DNA of 7,190 bases from Bacteroidia bacterium (GTDB lineage: Bacteria; Bacteroidota; Bacteroidia; UKL13-3). Within the stretch, counting starts at the first letter, position 1. Every line of letters begins with the position of its first letter. The DNA lies in the NCBI GenBank assembly GCA_019454865.1, contig JACFNJ010000026.1:1-7190 (forward strand). The letters are read 5' to 3'. The notes beneath the pieces are model-generated. The model worked only from the letters and a program-made list of their open reading frames with translations, was not told the origin of the DNA and did no database searches. Positions 6,632 through 7,190 of this stretch are shown here, piece after piece. Both the position numbers and the translations under genes were made by a program.

Positions 6632-7190
6632 AATGGTAAAATTATTTTGGTTTGTACTCTATTATCTTCAGTGTTGCTTACACTAAAGCTGGCATCATTT
6701 TCATACAACAATTGCAAGCGCTTCTTGGTGTTTTCAATTCCCACTCCCGATTCAGTTTTTTCAGGCTCATAAACACCGGTATTTAACAATACTATGTTCA
6801 ATGCTTTTTCTACTTTAGTTATTTTAAGATGTATTCCTCCCCCATTTTTTTGTTTAGAAATTCCATGTTTTATCGCATTCTCCATCAGTGTTTGCAGCAT
6901 CATCGGAGGTACTTGACAGTTAAGTGCATCATCGTCTATTTCAAACTTCCATTGCAATCGTTCATCAAACCTGATACTTTCAATGGCCAAGTAATGATTA
7001 ACCATTTGCAACTCTACTGATAATGGAACTGTTTTATAATTATCTGTAGAAAGTGTACTACGTAACAAACCACTTAGTTCTGTAATTGCTTTTTTTGCAA
7101 GCAAAGGTTCGGTATCAATTAGTGTTCGTATACTGTTTAAACTATTGAATAAAAAATGCGGATTGAGTTGATTTTTTAAGTTTTGAAATG
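6628..7190 (-). CDS. LytS/YehU-type sensor histidine kinase, C-terminal part
   Basis: The frame runs off the right edge without a start codon, so only the last 186 residues are visible; the first full codon begins at 7188. The fragment opens in the His_kinase domain with LKNQLNPHFLFNSLNSIR, whose histidine (residue 11 of the fragment) is the predicted phosphorylation site. The segment VPLSVELQMVNHYLAIESIRF (55-74, read with neighbours) is typical of the LytS group. The HATPase domain follows, with the N-box MENAIKHG at 102-109 and the glycine-rich GVGIENTKKRL at 148-158. The N-terminal membrane and sensing part lies beyond the window. An internal TTG at 7104 could be taken as a start, but it would remove the phosphorylated histidine and is not a real start. 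It is the partner of the regulator encoded immediately downstream. Confidence 0.95.
   Translation of the reverse strand, partial: FQNLKNQLNPHFLFNSLNSIRTLIDTEPLLAKKAITELSGLLRSTLSTDNYKTVPLSVELQMVNHYLAIESIRFDERLQWKFEIDDDALNCQVPPMMLQTLMENAIKHGISKQKNGGGIHLKITKVEKALNIVLLNTGVYEPEKTESGVGIENTKKRLQLLYENDASFSVSNTEDNRVQTKIILPL

Noticed and set aside
7102..7104. Internal TTG as start of a 158-aa kinase
   Set aside because: The same frame is open to the window edge and encodes the NPHFLFN phosphorylation motif upstream, so the gene is cut by the window and does not start here.
1..7190. Mobile element, CRISPR array, defence system or phage gene
   Set aside because: No transposase, integrase, nuclease or repeat-spacer pattern appears on either strand, and the genes are typical chromosomal ones.

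Overview
The window is AT-rich and reads as an ordinary chromosomal stretch of a member of the Bacteroidota; I would not assign an order. The support is the gene order purH-mreB, the Bacteroidota-type -7 promoter elements (TAnnTTTG) without E. coli-like -10 boxes, the near absence of strong Shine-Dalgarno sequences, and a LytS/LytTR-type two-component pair. I see no tRNA, rRNA, CRISPR array, insertion sequence or phage gene. No gene-free stretch exceeds 300 bases.

Layout from left to right. On the minus strand, purH (1174-2697, last two steps of IMP synthesis) is followed by mreB (38-1060, rod-shape actin homologue). Transcription continues off the left edge, where mreC would be expected. A 201-nt divergent intergenic region (2698-2898) holds a good purH promoter and two short AT-rich palindromes. 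On the plus strand follow a secreted or membrane PAP2-family phosphatase (2899-3504) and, 28 nt later, a CvfB-family S1 RNA-binding protein (3533-4375) whose -7 element lies almost on its start codon. Only 8 nt further on, and convergent, is an uncharacterised 461-aa protein on the minus strand (4384-5769) with a DUF6933-like N-terminus. Its 136-nt upstream gap carries two adjacent inverted repeats. The right end is a minus-strand two-component operon: a LytS-like sensor kinase cut by the window edge (6628-7190), overlapping by ATGA the gene of its LytTR response regulator (5906-6631).

The genes do not form one pathway. The window has a housekeeping block (purine synthesis and cell shape), a lipid-phosphate or undecaprenyl-pyrophosphate phosphatase candidate, an RNA-binding regulator, an orphan protein and a signalling pair. 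I found no convincing undescribed system. The most useful leads are the multi-domain uncharacterised protein, the predicted leaderless CvfB transcript, and the inverted repeats between the regulator and the uncharacterised gene.
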